This document shows positions 27,277-36,345 of a stretch of DNA of 58,980 nt, one piece after another. Numbering within the stretch: the stretch's first letter is position 1; each line of letters begins with the position of its first letter. The DNA comes from Streptococcus acidominimus (lineage in GTDB: Bacteria > Bacillota > Bacilli > Lactobacillales > Streptococcaceae): positions 1-58,980 of the forward strand of contig NZ_MSJL01000010.1 in the NCBI RefSeq assembly GCF_001921825.1, written 5' to 3'. Under the pieces are notes generated by a model. That model was not told the DNA's origin, searched no databases, and saw only the letters and a program-made list of their open reading frames with translations. A program made the translations under genes and the position numbers.

Positions 27277-28095
27277 TTAATAATCATAAGTTCCGTTATT
27301 AAAATTAGCTTCTGCGTCATTCACCTGTTGTTGGACTTGTTCCTGGGTCAACTTTTGTTGGGGCTCTTGCGGAGCTGCTGGAGCAGGTGGGGTGTAGTCT
27401 TGGGCAGGAGCTGGAGCCTCTCCTCCTGTTTGAGTAGGGGCTTCATAAGCAGGTTGAGCGGGTGCCTGTTCTTGTGCCACAGCCTGTTGAGCTTGCGCTT
27501 CTGCGGCAGCTTGGACTGCTCGTGCCTCTTCCTCTGCCTTGGCTTGAGCTATTGCTTGTTGAGCTTGGGCATCTAGCACACTCTTGACAGAGTTGATACG
27601 CTGTTGGAGCTTGTCTTTCGTATCCTTATTGGCAATCTTATCAACTGCTGTCTGGGCAGAAGCGACCTTCTCGTTCACTTGATCCTTTTCAAGAGCTACA
27701 ACGGCATCTTCTGCTTCTTTTGCCAGTTTTGCCTCTGCTTCTTTCTTGGCAAAAGCTGTTTTGACTGCTTCAACTCGTTTGGTCAGCTTGTCTTTTGTAT
27801 CTCCTGCCTTGAGAGCCTTAACTGCTGTTTCAGCTGCAGAAATATTTTCCTTTACTTGATTATCTTCAAGGAGCTTGACAGCAGCCTCTGCTTTTTTAAG
27901 AAGTGTAGCTTCCTTGTCTACACTAGAGCTAGAGCTCGTTTGTTCTACTTTTGAAGTAGAAGCTGTTTTAGCGCTTGGTTGCGTCAGGAAGAAGCCTCCC
28001 GTGATGAGTACAAGCGCTAAAACTGTACCAGCTACAATAGGCTGTTTTTTTGTGGTTTGTTTGAGGGTATCCAATATTGTCTTTTTCATAATCAT
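27277..28095 (-). CDS. Membrane-anchored coiled-coil, Pro/Gln-rich surface protein of the element
   Basis: A 272-residue protein: one N-terminal membrane helix (about 20-38), a Ser-rich linker, then two or three related helical repeats of about 45 residues (AAEAAVKLLEDNQVKENI ..., ...DTKDKLQQRI) and a C-terminal Ala/Gln/Pro-rich tail ending FNNGTYDY. No sorting signal, so probably a membrane-tethered extracellular protein. Similar proteins occur beside adhesins in streptococcal ICEs, but I do not know a function. The start could be the ATG at 28095 or 28089 (MKKTILD). Confidence 0.7.
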   Translation of the reverse strand: MIMKKTILDTLKQTTKKQPIVAGTVLALVLITGGFFLTQPSAKTASTSKVEQTSSSSSVDKEATLLKKAEAAVKLLEDNQVKENISAAETAVKALKAGDTKDKLTKRVEAVKTAFAKKEAEAKLAKEAEDAVVALEKDQVNEKVASAQTAVDKIANKDTKDKLQQRINSVKSVLDAQAQQAIAQAKAEEEARAVQAAAEAQAQQAVAQEQAPAQPAYEAPTQTGGEAPAPAQDYTPPAPAAPQEPQQKLTQEQVQQQVNDAEANFNNGTYDY

Positions 28096-28173
28096 GTCTC
28101 ACTTTCTGTTTAGGTTTATTCTATCATATTTCAGCTTAAAAATATAGGGGGTATGCTCATTTTTTCTCTCCTC

Positions 28174-28482
28174 CTACTCTTTCCGTTTATAGCCCTTACC
28201 TGTCAGACGAAGCACACTCCTATTCCCTATGCCTTCTCGTCTAGCAACCAAGACCCCGTTTGATAGAATCGTACGGATCTGTGAGTAAAGACCTGGATAG
28301 TCATAGACGACTTCCACCTCTTCTAATCTACCTGCAATATAACCTTTCCGTAACATTGTCCCAAATTGAGGATGCAAGGTTACAATACTTCCGTCAATAA
28401 GGCGGGCGGTTACTCCTCCTTGTCGACCTAGGGCGCGTAAGTCAGCTAAAGTGACTTCTGTATCTCTTTTGATTTGATTCAT
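28174..28482 (-). CDS. Small protein of unknown function at the head of the conjugation-type cluster
   Basis: A 102-residue soluble protein with no membrane helix. The N-terminus is Asp/Arg-rich (RDTEVTLADLRALGRQGGV); the C-terminus (RSVLRLTGKGYKRKE) ends like a winged-helix. A DNA-binding or regulatory role is possible but not shown. It has a very strong ribosome site (AGGAGG, 6 nt before ATG) and follows a hairpin-rich leader (28500-28680). It is the first gene of the 14-kb minus-strand cluster. Confidence 0.6.
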   Translation of the reverse strand: MNQIKRDTEVTLADLRALGRQGGVTARLIDGSIVTLHPQFGTMLRKGYIAGRLEEVEVVYDYPGLYSQIRTILSNGVLVARREGIGNRSVLRLTGKGYKRKE

Positions 28483-28489
28483 CTTATTC

Positions 28490-28690
28490 CTCCTCGTAGC
28501 GAATCAAAGGCGATTGACGCCGTGCTGTGAAAGGACGTATCCTTTCATCAGTGTTTTGTGATGCACAGTTTATAGTCTAGGAACTGCCAACTCCTTCAGC
28601 TTATGGTCTATGACCATGCTTTTACGTTACCGTGACCGGGCTAGATATACCTTTCTAGCTACTTCACCACCCTCTTCTTCTTTTTATCCA
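28490..28690 (-). other. Hairpin-rich leader upstream of the conjugation-type cluster
   Basis: At least four hairpins within about 170 nt on the minus strand: GCTAGA/TCTAGC; ATGGTC-ATA-GACCAT; TGATG/CATCA; and the perfect TGAAAGGATACGTCCTTTCA. A ten-residue basic mini-ORF (MDKKKKRVVK) precedes them at about 28692-28660. This could be a structured mRNA leader or an ssDNA-active site such as an origin. No protein gene is seen. Confidence 0.5.
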
Positions 28691-28699
28691 TCGTCACGC

Positions 28700-29349
28700 T
28701 TTTAGGGAGGTGGGGATATTCTGTTGTCAAAGAACACAAACAGTTTTAGGAGCTACTGTCATTTGAGTTTTTCTCTACACCATAGACGATACTATCAGGA
28801 AAGCAGGTAGGCAGAGAAGCGCTCTAATCTCAAAGATAAAAAGCCATTACTTGACCTACTCCTCCTTCAAGTATCCAATTTATCAAAAGCCCTTCTTATA
28901 CTTATTCGTAATTCCTTTCCATAATGAATAATAAATTGATAAAATATAGCCATCATCTGCTCATCTTGATGAAAAAACCAGATTCAGACTTTCTGGAACT
29001 CTTATCTATAAGCTATTTCCTACTACTTCTTCAATTCTTAAAGCATTAAAAAGAGGGAGGCTTCAGCTATCTAGGAAATAGGTTTCTCAAAACTAACTTC
29101 CCCGAATCAGTCAGTCCTAGAGCTTTAAATTGATAGCAATATCGCCAAAACATATATTTCTTTGTTCATTTGAATCTTTAAAATACAGAAAAAAGAGAGA
29201 CCCCTCATACTGTCTGTCCCTCTTCTTCAATATCTTCTCGAAACGCCGAACCTAGCACCTTTGATCACTACCATAGAGGTCAGCCTAGATTAAATATCCA
29301 ACCTGTTCCCCTCTTTCCTCTAAAATAATTGAAGCAACTAGAGTTTCAC
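28700..29349. other. Gene-free region between the conjugation-type cluster and ald
   Basis: I see no ORF with coding character. A hairpin plus T run at about 29189-29224 looks like a minus-strand terminator (GAGGGAC/GTCTCTC then TTTTTT) with no gene upstream of it, perhaps a relic of a lost element gene or boundary. Confidence 0.5.
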
Positions 29350-29378
29350 TTGATTTTCTAGGCGCTTTTCTATACACT
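29350..29378 (+). promoter_or_regulatory. ald promoter
   Basis: TTGATT (29350-29355), 17-nt spacer, TACACT (29373-29378). AAAGGAGG then precedes the ald ATG. Confidence 0.65.
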
Positions 29379-29405
29379 AGGGACATAGAAAAAAGGAGGC
29401 TGACT

Positions 29406-30509
29406 ATGCTAATTGGTATTCCAAAAGAAATAAAAAACAATGAAAATCGTGTGGCGATGACACCTGCGGGTGTCCAAAGTCTGGTTTCACAAGGTCATCA
29501 AGTCGTGATTGAAACAGGAGCTGGAATGGGTTCTGGCTTTGCGGATGCAGATTATGAAGCACAAGGTGCGAAGATTCTCTCCACAGCAAAAGAAGTCTGG
29601 GCCAGTGAATTGGTCGTGAAAGTCAAAGAACCCCTAGCTGAAGAATATGGCTTTCTCCGTGAAGACCTACTCCTCTTTACCTATCTTCACATGGCAGCAG
29701 CACCTGAATTGGCAGAAGCTATGCTAACAAGTAAAACAACAGGAATTGCTTATGAAACTGTAACTGATAATGGCCAACTCCCCCTTCTTACCCCCATGAG
29801 TGAAGTGGCTGGTCGTATGGCAGTTCAAATCGGTGCCCATTTCCTTACCAAGCAAGAAGGTGGTTCCGGAGTTCTTCTAGGCGGAGTACCTGGCGTTCCG
29901 AAAGGAAAAGTGACCATTATCGGTGGTGGAGTAGTCGGTACACATGCAGCTCGGATTGCTCTAGGACTTGGCGCTCAGGTAACCATTCTTGATATTAGTG
30001 CTAAGCGCCTTTCGGTCTTGGAAGAGATCTTTGGGAATCAGATCCAAACCCTTATGTCCAATCCCTTCAACATTGAGGCCAGTGTCAAAGATGCAGATGT
30101 CGTGATTGGAGCAGTGCTGCTTCCCGGAGCAAAAGCACCAAAATTAGTGACTGAACAGATGATTAAACAAATGCGCTCAGGCTCTGTCATTGTAGACGTA
30201 GCAGTTGATCAAGGCGGAGTTGTTGAAACAGCCGACCGCGTGACAACTCATGATGAACCCATCTATGAAAAACATGGTGTCATCCACTATGCTGTTGCCA
30301 ATATCCCGGGAGCTGTTGCTCGTACTTCTACCATTGCATTGACCAATGTAACCTTACCTTATATTGTCAACCTTGCTAATAAGGGCTTCAAAAAGGCTAT
30401 CTTAGAAGACGCTGGTTTCCGACAAGGAGTGACGACCTATCAAGGCTTTATCACTAATCCAGCTGTCGCTGCAAGTCTGCATCGTGACTACATCAGTCTT
30501 GATCTATAA
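29406..30509 (+). CDS. ald: Alanine dehydrogenase
   Basis: NAD-dependent enzyme interconverting L-alanine with pyruvate and ammonia. Length 367 residues, as in the family. The N-terminal catalytic part reads [20 protein letters not shown] (family signature with Arg15). The Rossmann loop [18 protein letters not shown] and the [13 protein letters not shown] motif are present. Own promoter and strong ribosome site. It is one of the few plus-strand genes here and stands alone at the edge of the conjugation-type block, so it may serve alanine use rather than transfer. Confidence 0.97.
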   Translation: MLIGIPKEIKNNENRVAMTPAGVQSLVSQGHQVVIETGAGMGSGFADADYEAQGAKILSTAKEVWASELVVKVKEPLAEEYGFLREDLLLFTYLHMAAAPELAEAMLTSKTTGIAYETVTDNGQLPLLTPMSEVAGRMAVQIGAHFLTKQEGGSGVLLGGVPGVPKGKVTIIGGGVVGTHAARIALGLGAQVTILDISAKRLSVLEEIFGNQIQTLMSNPFNIEASVKDADVVIGAVLLPGAKAPKLVTEQMIKQMRSGSVIVDVAVDQGGVVETADRVTTHDEPIYEKHGVIHYAVANIPGAVARTSTIALTNVTLPYIVNLANKGFKKAILEDAGFRQGVTTYQGFITNPAVAASLHRDYISLDL

Positions 30510-30605
30510 GCAACTAAAGTTGCAACAGCTACCTCTCTTTTTTCCTAGCTTTTAGCCCAAGTTCAATTCATCAAGTTAGGATGACAAAGTATCTTTTTGA
30601 TGTTT

Positions 30606-30854
30606 ATACTCGTCAAAAATCAAAATCTGACGTCGTTAACTCGCCTTGCTGAGTAAAAAGCTCCAGTGGAGGTTTTTAGCCTGTTCCCTTAAAACAAGAA
30701 AGAACTGAGTTCTCCTTGCTACAACAGTCTAGGAATAGACTGTTGTAGCAGGGAAATAAAACGAGGGCAACTCGTGTCAAGTGTGATCCCCTTTGGGATA
30801 TAACTGTTTCAGCTTTAGCCAGTTCCAGATGTTGATTTTTATAGGGGGAGTATA
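30606..30854. repeat. Family B repeat with internal A-like module (249 bp)
   Basis: Same ends as the copy at 9854 (ATACTCG ... GAGTATA), but with about 100 extra bp: CAGTCTAGGAATAGACTG hairpin, GGGAAATAAAACGAGG and an ACGAG/CTCGT hairpin. This is the module order found in family A. Confidence 0.85.
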
Positions 30855-30908
30855 AAGAGGATCAACTACCGCGGCTTTTGACATAAACCAAACGACTATA
30901 CCTATAAG

Positions 30909-30938
30909 AAAAAAGAACTGGCGCCAGTTCTTTTTTCT
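30909..30938. terminator. Bidirectional terminator between ald and phoH
   Basis: Perfect palindrome AAGAACTGGCGCCAGTTCTT flanked by A and T runs. It can stop phoH (minus) and transcripts from the left. Confidence 0.9.
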
Positions 30939-30941
30939 TAG

Positions 30942-31892
30942 CTACTCTTGCTCATAAGCCTTGATGATTTCCGCAACGACAGGGTGGCGGACAACATCCT
31001 TGGCTGAAAAATGGACGAAGTCAATCTGTGGGATCCCCTTCAATTTTTCCATCGTATCGATCAAACCAGATTTAACATTGCGCGGCAGGTCAATCTGACT
31101 GCTATCTCCATTGACAATCATTTTAGAGTGGAAACCAAGACGGGTCAAGAACATCTTCATCTGCATCATGGTCGTATTTTGCGCCTCATCCAGAATGACA
31201 AAAGCATCTTCCAAGGTCCGACCACGCATGTAGGCTAAGGGAGCAATCTCAATAATCTCACGTTCCATCAGTCGCGTTGTCTGATCCTTCCCTAAAATTT
31301 GGTAGAGCGCATCATAAACCGGACGAAGATATGGATCCACCTTCTCTTTCAAATCTCCCGGCAAAAATCCCAAACTTTCACCTGCCTCCACTGCAGGTCG
31401 GGTCAAGATAATGCGTTTGACTTGGCCACGCTTAAGGGCGGTCACTGCAAGCGTCACCGCAAGAAAGGTCTTTCCTGTCCCCGCTGGTCCAATTCCAAAG
31501 ACAATGTCGTGATTCTTGATACTATCTACATAGTGCTTTTGCCCCAAGGTCTTGACACGAATGGGCTTGCCATAATGATCCTTGATAATTTCTTCTTCAT
31601 AGAGGGCTACAAATTTCTCAATCTCATCATTTTTAGCCATGGAAATGGCAGTCACCACATCCGGTAACTGAATCGTCAAACCACGGTTGATCAAGACGAG
31701 TAAGGACTGGATGACCAAACGGGTCAACTCTACATCAGCTGGCTCCCCAATCACCTGTACCACTTCTGTTCGAGCATGAATAATAACGCCCAATTCCTGC
31801 TCCATCAGACGTAGATGGCGTTCATTTGACCCAAACAAACTCAACATATCGTCTGGATGGGAGAGGTGAATATCAATTGAATGTTCTTGCAA
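30942..31892 (-). CDS. phoH: PhoH-like P-loop NTPase
   Basis: A 316-residue PhoH-family ATPase of poorly defined role, linked to RNA metabolism. It has an N-terminal KH-like region (about 1-85), Walker A GPAGTGKTF near 138 and Walker B ILDEAQNTT near 233. The start appears to be TTG at 31892: AAAGGAG lies 7 nt upstream and no nearby ATG fits. Extended -10 promoter TGATATAAT at 31930-31922. Confidence 0.93.
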   Translation of the reverse strand: MQEHSIDIHLSHPDDMLSLFGSNERHLRLMEQELGVIIHARTEVVQVIGEPADVELTRLVIQSLLVLINRGLTIQLPDVVTAISMAKNDEIEKFVALYEEEIIKDHYGKPIRVKTLGQKHYVDSIKNHDIVFGIGPAGTGKTFLAVTLAVTALKRGQVKRIILTRPAVEAGESLGFLPGDLKEKVDPYLRPVYDALYQILGKDQTTRLMEREIIEIAPLAYMRGRTLEDAFVILDEAQNTTMMQMKMFLTRLGFHSKMIVNGDSSQIDLPRNVKSGLIDTMEKLKGIPQIDFVHFSAKDVVRHPVVAEIIKAYEQE

Positions 31893-31921
31893 TAGCTTGC
31901 TCCTTTATCGGTCTTTTTTCT

Positions 31922-31955
31922 ATTATATCAAAAAAATGCCCAAAGGACATTTTTT
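31922..31955 (-). promoter_or_regulatory. phoH extended -10 promoter overlapping an upstream terminator
   Basis: On the minus strand a hairpin AAAATGTCC-TTT-GGGCATTTT runs straight into TTTGATATAAT, so the T run of the upstream terminator abuts the phoH extended -10. No good -35 is seen. Confidence 0.65.
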
Positions 31956-32245
31956 CATGGGGCTAAACATACATTCAGAACATGGACAGGTCTCCAAAGA
32001 TATAAACAGCCATCGATTTAAGAACGGGAACATTGAGCGTCCATAGTAAACATAGACGACTAGCTTGCAATCAGTCTGGGCTTGCACCGTAAGTTCCAAC
32101 TCGCATTTCGTTCCCTAAGACACAAAGCCTAGGGAGAGACTGTTGGAGGCGGGAAATGAAGTAAACAAAGTTTCGTCAAAAGTCACAGGTAGTTGAGGCT
32201 TTTGAAAATAGCTCTTTGATTTTATAATGAACATTCCCCTGCGTC
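31956..32245. repeat. Intergenic region with family A repeat fragment
   Basis: Positions about 32125-32196 match family A: CCTAGGGAGAGACTG, GGGAAATGAAGTAAACAAAG, TTTCGTCAAAAGTCACAGGT. The termini are lost. Nothing else is recognised between yozE and phoH. Confidence 0.7.
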
Positions 32246-32461
32246 TCAATGCGCTAAATAATCTTCCCAAATGCGATCGAAATCTGACATCGAAAAGCTA
32301 AAACTTGCTTGTTCTTCTAGGAAACGGCTCACCTCATCGAATTGATCCGACTGTTTTGGGAAATCTGATTCTTCAAAGACTAGATCAGCTAGGATTGCCA
32401 CCGCTTCCTGACTTTTCGGATTGCGCTGGGTCATCAGCCAACTATAAAAACTTTTTCTCAC
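32246..32461 (-). CDS. yozE: YozE/UPF0346 family small protein
   Basis: A 71-residue acidic helical protein with the YozE SAM-like sequence: [35 protein letters not shown]. Function unknown in the family. It starts 11 nt after the stop of the D,D-carboxypeptidase gene and is probably co-transcribed with it. Confidence 0.9.
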   Translation of the reverse strand: MRKSFYSWLMTQRNPKSQEAVAILADLVFEESDFPKQSDQFDEVSRFLEEQASFSFSMSDFDRIWEDYLAH

Positions 32462-32472
32462 AACAGCCTCAC

Positions 32473-33858
32473 TTATCTTCTACGACGACGGCGCGACCGC
32501 GATGTCGCATATTTTTCTCTATCCTCACGACGCTTTTTACTCTTACGAACTGCTAGGATAAACGGCAGGGCAATAAGAACAAGAACAATTGGAATAAGGA
32601 AAAGATACCAGTAGGTGCTAACTAAACTCTTCCAATCAGTTGAATTTGGTGCAGCTGATTCCTGTTCACTAGATGTCTGCGCTTCAGTAGCCACTGGCTT
32701 CGTCCCTTCTGCTCCAGCTGGCTCAACAGCCACACTATCTGAAATCAAAGGACTTACAGTTTCCAGACCATTATTGACCCGCAACTGATTGTTTTCAACT
32801 ATATAAGTCGGCTCTTGCCCTCGAGGGACAGTCGCATAAAGATCAGATGATAAGTGGTAGCTTTGACCATTGATGGTTTGCGTGCCTGCTGTCAATGCCT
32901 TTTTGTAGTCATAATCGGCATAGGCTTTTTCAAGCAGGGCATTTCCAAATGGATGGCGATAGTACTCACCATCTTGGTCAGACCAATCCCCAACCCCCAT
33001 AATCAGACTGATCAAGCGTTGCTCACCACGTTTAGCAGTTGCAATGTAGTTAAAGGCTCCGCGCGGACTAGAACCTGTTTTCAGTCCATCCACACCTTCA
33101 ACCCCATATTTGGCACCCGGAAGCGAATAATTGTAGGTTTCAAAGGTTTCTTCATAAGGCGTTCCTGCCTTGACTGTTACCACGGGATGCTTGGTGTGCT
33201 CTAAAATTCCCGGATAATTTTTCAAGAAATGGTAGACGAGAATAGACAAGTCTCTTGCAGTAGTCTGATTGGCTGCATCATGATTGTAACGCGTTGGATT
33301 ATAGTAGCCATGGAAAGAACGAGCTGCTGCACCACTAGCATTTGACCAGTAGGTATTGGTCATTCCGAGCTCTTGGGATTTAGCATTCATCATATCCAAA
33401 AAGACATCTGGATCATTGTCTGAAATGTAATTTGCCAACATCACGGTCGTTGCATTGGAGGACGGAACAGCCGTCATGGTGATCAATTCCCCAATAGTGT
33501 AGTCAACTCCTGCCACAATCTTGTTGTTTGAAATCTCATAGATACCTGCAATCGCTTGGTCATTGGCTGTCGCTGTAATCACCGTATCCTCGGTAAATTT
33601 CCCTTGGCTCATTGCCTCATAGACCAAATAAAGCGTCATTACCTTACTCATACTAGCAGGGTCACGCAACTCATCAGGATTATCCTGCCAGACAATATCA
33701 CCGGTGTTCCCATCAATAATAATCGATGATTTAGGACGATTGATCTCTTTGACATCATATCCAGCGGCTCGCGTAATATCCATCAATTCATCTGCCAAAA
33801 CAGGGATTGAAATGCTAGATAAAGCAATCACCACACACCACGCTACAAATTTCTTCAC
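32473..33858 (-). CDS. D-alanyl-D-alanine carboxypeptidase (low-molecular-weight PBP, S11 family)
   Basis: Secreted, membrane-anchored enzyme that trims the terminal D-Ala from peptidoglycan stem peptides. Signal peptide at 1-22. Active-site motifs are complete: SxxK in ASMSKVM (about 70), SxN in PSSNAT (about 132) and KTG in LKTGSSPRG (about 259). After the catalytic and beta-rich domains come a Ser/Glu/Ala-rich linker, a membrane helix (about 420-443) and a strongly basic tail (RSRRRRRR). The C-terminal transmembrane anchor replaces the usual amphipathic helix. Length 461. It lies between cvfB and yozE on the same strand. Confidence 0.92.
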   Translation of the reverse strand: MKKFVAWCVVIALSSISIPVLADELMDITRAAGYDVKEINRPKSSIIIDGNTGDIVWQDNPDELRDPASMSKVMTLYLVYEAMSQGKFTEDTVITATANDQAIAGIYEISNNKIVAGVDYTIGELITMTAVPSSNATTVMLANYISDNDPDVFLDMMNAKSQELGMTNTYWSNASGAAARSFHGYYNPTRYNHDAANQTTARDLSILVYHFLKNYPGILEHTKHPVVTVKAGTPYEETFETYNYSLPGAKYGVEGVDGLKTGSSPRGAFNYIATAKRGEQRLISLIMGVGDWSDQDGEYYRHPFGNALLEKAYADYDYKKALTAGTQTINGQSYHLSSDLYATVPRGQEPTYIVENNQLRVNNGLETVSPLISDSVAVEPAGAEGTKPVATEAQTSSEQESAAPNSTDWKSLVSTYWYLFLIPIVLVLIALPFILAVRKSKKRREDREKYATSRSRRRRRR

Positions 33859-33919
33859 TCTCCATCTCCTATCTTTCTTTACTATTTATATAACGAATGG
33901 CAGGCAAAAAAGGTTACAC

Positions 33920-34774
33920 TTAGACCAATTCTGTTCCCGATTCATCCTGTTTAATTTTCCCAGCCTTCATCAAGCCACCCAAGGCCTTTTTAAATTGCCC
34001 TTTTGAAATACCAAAGGTAGCCTTGATGTCTTCTGGTGAAGATTTATCATTTAAGGTCATAAAGCCACCTGTGCTCTCCAGATAGGTCAACACCATCTGC
34101 GCATCATTTTCCAGCATCTCAAAAGAACGCGGTCTAGTAGACAAGTTCAAGGTACGATCCACTTGGCGGTAGCCGATAACTCGCACCTGCAACTCTTCTC
34201 CAAGACGGGGCTCGGCAAATCGCTCACTTGGGTGAATAAAGCCTAGCATCTGGTTATCTGGCAGGTATACAAAGGTACCGCTCAATTTGAGACGATAGAC
34301 AATGGCACGCAGGTTTTGATTTTGCATGTTGTCATAGGCAGGTCCAGCCAAACGCTGAAAGTCTTCCTGCAAGGCAGGCAATGCCCAAATCCGGTCTTTT
34401 TTATCCACATCATAGCGAACATAGAGCTTGTCACCTTTTTTAGGCCACAACTCTTTCAAGTCAGGTAAGACATCAAGAGAGACCACCACCTGCTTATCAG
34501 GCAAGCCCGTATCTACAAAGACACCGAGGTCGCGACGCACTTCCGTCACCTCTCCCCAACCAAAACGAGTACGGGTCGCAGTCACCTCTTTTGTCGTCAT
34601 ACGAAGTCTCTGCTTCATATCCATGTAGGCAAAGCCTTTGATAGGATCACCTAGCTGATGTTGCCCCTCCTCTTTTGCAAGAGCAAAGGTCAAACCATCC
34701 TTTTGGACATAGTAAAATTCCTTATTCTCATCGATCACTAGACCCGTGATAAAGGTTGCTAATAATTGGTTCAT
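33920..34774 (-). CDS. cvfB: CvfB family S1-domain RNA-binding protein
   Basis: A 284-residue protein with three S1-like domains and a C-terminal winged helix (KSSPEDIKATFGISKGQFKKALGGLMKAGKI), the CvfB arrangement. In staphylococci and pneumococci it affects virulence gene expression by RNA binding (known for the family). It starts after a short gap and a hairpin downstream of frr, and reads towards the D,D-carboxypeptidase gene 62 nt away. Confidence 0.92.
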   Translation of the reverse strand: MNQLLATFITGLVIDENKEFYYVQKDGLTFALAKEEGQHQLGDPIKGFAYMDMKQRLRMTTKEVTATRTRFGWGEVTEVRRDLGVFVDTGLPDKQVVVSLDVLPDLKELWPKKGDKLYVRYDVDKKDRIWALPALQEDFQRLAGPAYDNMQNQNLRAIVYRLKLSGTFVYLPDNQMLGFIHPSERFAEPRLGEELQVRVIGYRQVDRTLNLSTRPRSFEMLENDAQMVLTYLESTGGFMTLNDKSSPEDIKATFGISKGQFKKALGGLMKAGKIKQDESGTELV

Positions 34775-34857
34775 ATCATTCTTTCTATTGTGATGTCTGT
34801 TCAGTACGGTCGATTTTACGGCTTCTCATCTTAGTGGGAAGATGACCATATAATGCC

Positions 34858-34880
34858 AAAAGGGCTAAGGGAGCCCTCCC
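34858..34880 (-). terminator. Weak terminator-like hairpin between frr and cvfB
   Basis: AGGGCT-CCCT-AGCCCT followed by TTTT on the minus strand. It may partly separate the pyrH-frr unit from cvfB. Confidence 0.5.
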
Positions 34881-34942
34881 CGCCCATTCACATTCCTCGT
34901 ACTCTTTTAACATCAAAAGGACATTTTTATGTTCATAGAGTA

Positions 34943-35500
34943 TTAGACTTCTAAGAGTTCTTTTTCCTTTTCAGCAGTCATCTGGTCGATTTTCTTAATG
35001 GCATCGTCGGTCACTTTCTGAATCTCTTTTTCAAGTGATTTCAAATCGTCCTCTGTAATTTCCTTGGCTTTTTCAGCTTTCTTGGCTTCATCCATAGCAT
35101 CGCGGCGGATATTACGAATAGCCACTTTAGAATTTTCCCCAACCTTCTTCACATCCTTGGCTAAGTTCTTCCGTGTCTCCTCCGTCAAGGCTGGAATCAC
35201 GAGACGAATCACTGTGCCATCAGATTGTGGGGTCAAACCAAGGTCAGAAGCGTTAATCGCCCGTTCAATATCCTTCAAGATTGACTTATCAAATGGGGTG
35301 ATCAACAAGACACGCGCTTCTGGTACGGTGATCCCTGCCAATTGGTTGAGCGGTGTGTCTGCTCCGTAGTATTCAACTGAAATCCGATCGAGCAAGCTCG
35401 CATTGGCACGACCTGCACGGATATGGCCAAACTCCCGCGCCAAACTTTGATGCGACTGCGCCATACGCTCTTGGGCTTTTGAAATAATTTCCTTTGTCAT
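34943..35500 (-). CDS. frr: Ribosome recycling factor
   Basis: A 185-residue protein that splits the post-termination ribosome with EF-G. Full length, with the family stretches [21 protein letters not shown] and [21 protein letters not shown] before the ATG. It follows pyrH by 10 nt, the conserved bacterial pair. Confidence 0.98.
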   Translation of the reverse strand: MTKEIISKAQERMAQSHQSLAREFGHIRAGRANASLLDRISVEYYGADTPLNQLAGITVPEARVLLITPFDKSILKDIERAINASDLGLTPQSDGTVIRLVIPALTEETRKNLAKDVKKVGENSKVAIRNIRRDAMDEAKKAEKAKEITEDDLKSLEKEIQKVTDDAIKKIDQMTAEKEKELLEV

Positions 35501-35510
35501 AAAATCTCCT

Positions 35511-36245
35511 TTATTTTACTTCTTTGTTATTTGAAACCGTTGTTCCGATTTGCTCTCCAAATACGACACGCTTGATATTACCAGGCTCATTCATATTAAA
35601 AACAACAAGATCAATATCATTATCCATCGACAAGGTAGAGGCTGTGGCATCCATAATCTTCAAACCACGACTGATGACTTCACGATGGGTCAACTCATTA
35701 AATTTCACCGCATTGGCATCCTTCTTCGGATCAGCATTGTAGACACCATCCACACCATTTTTTGCCATTAAAATCGCATCTGCTTCAATCTCGGCAGCAC
35801 GGAGAGCCGCTGTCGTATCCGTTGAAAAGTAAGGTGAGCCAATTCCTGCACCAAAGATCACGATTCTACCTTTTTCCAAGTGGCGCAAGGCACGTCCACG
35901 GATATAAGGCTCTGCCACTGACTGCATAGCAATCGCTGTTTGCACGCGTGTCTCGACACCAAACTGTTGCAAAGCATCTGCCATAACCAAGGCATTCATC
36001 ACTGTACCAAGCATACCCGTATAGTCTGCCTGCACACGATCCATACCAGCCTCTGCTGCTGGTTCTCCACGCCAAAGGTTACCACCACCGATCACCAAAG
36101 CAATCTGAACACCTGAAGCAGCTACCTCTTGAATTTCCTGAGCCATTTTTTGAACCGTTGGAATATCAATCCCGACACCACGGTCACCAGCCAAGGCTTC
36201 TCCAGATAATTTTATAAGAATACGTTCATATTTTGGTCTCATCAT
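35511..36245 (-). CDS. pyrH: UMP kinase
   Basis: Phosphorylates UMP to UDP in pyrimidine synthesis; hexameric amino-acid-kinase fold. Visible motifs are [21 protein letters not shown], GTGxPYF-like [13 protein letters not shown] and [19 protein letters not shown]. 244 residues from the first ATG. ATGATG gives two possible starts; the second (36242) has better spacing from AGGAG. First gene of the pyrH-frr pair. Confidence 0.98.
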   Translation of the reverse strand: MMRPKYERILIKLSGEALAGDRGVGIDIPTVQKMAQEIQEVAASGVQIALVIGGGNLWRGEPAAEAGMDRVQADYTGMLGTVMNALVMADALQQFGVETRVQTAIAMQSVAEPYIRGRALRHLEKGRIVIFGAGIGSPYFSTDTTAALRAAEIEADAILMAKNGVDGVYNADPKKDANAVKFNELTHREVISRGLKIMDATASTLSMDNDIDLVVFNMNEPGNIKRVVFGEQIGTTVSNNKEVK

Positions 36246-36315
36246 CTTACTCCTCTATTCTATCTTTACTATTTTATCATAAAATTATTATTTTATGTAG
36301 TATGATGAGCAGATA

Positions 36316-36340
36316 AAAAAGAAAAATCTCACGGATGAGA
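36316..36340 (-). terminator. Terminator of the flippase gene
   Basis: ATCTCA-TCCG-TGAGAT followed by TTTTTCTTTTTT on the minus strand, just past the stop at 36346. Confidence 0.88.
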
Positions 36341-36345
36341 TCTTT

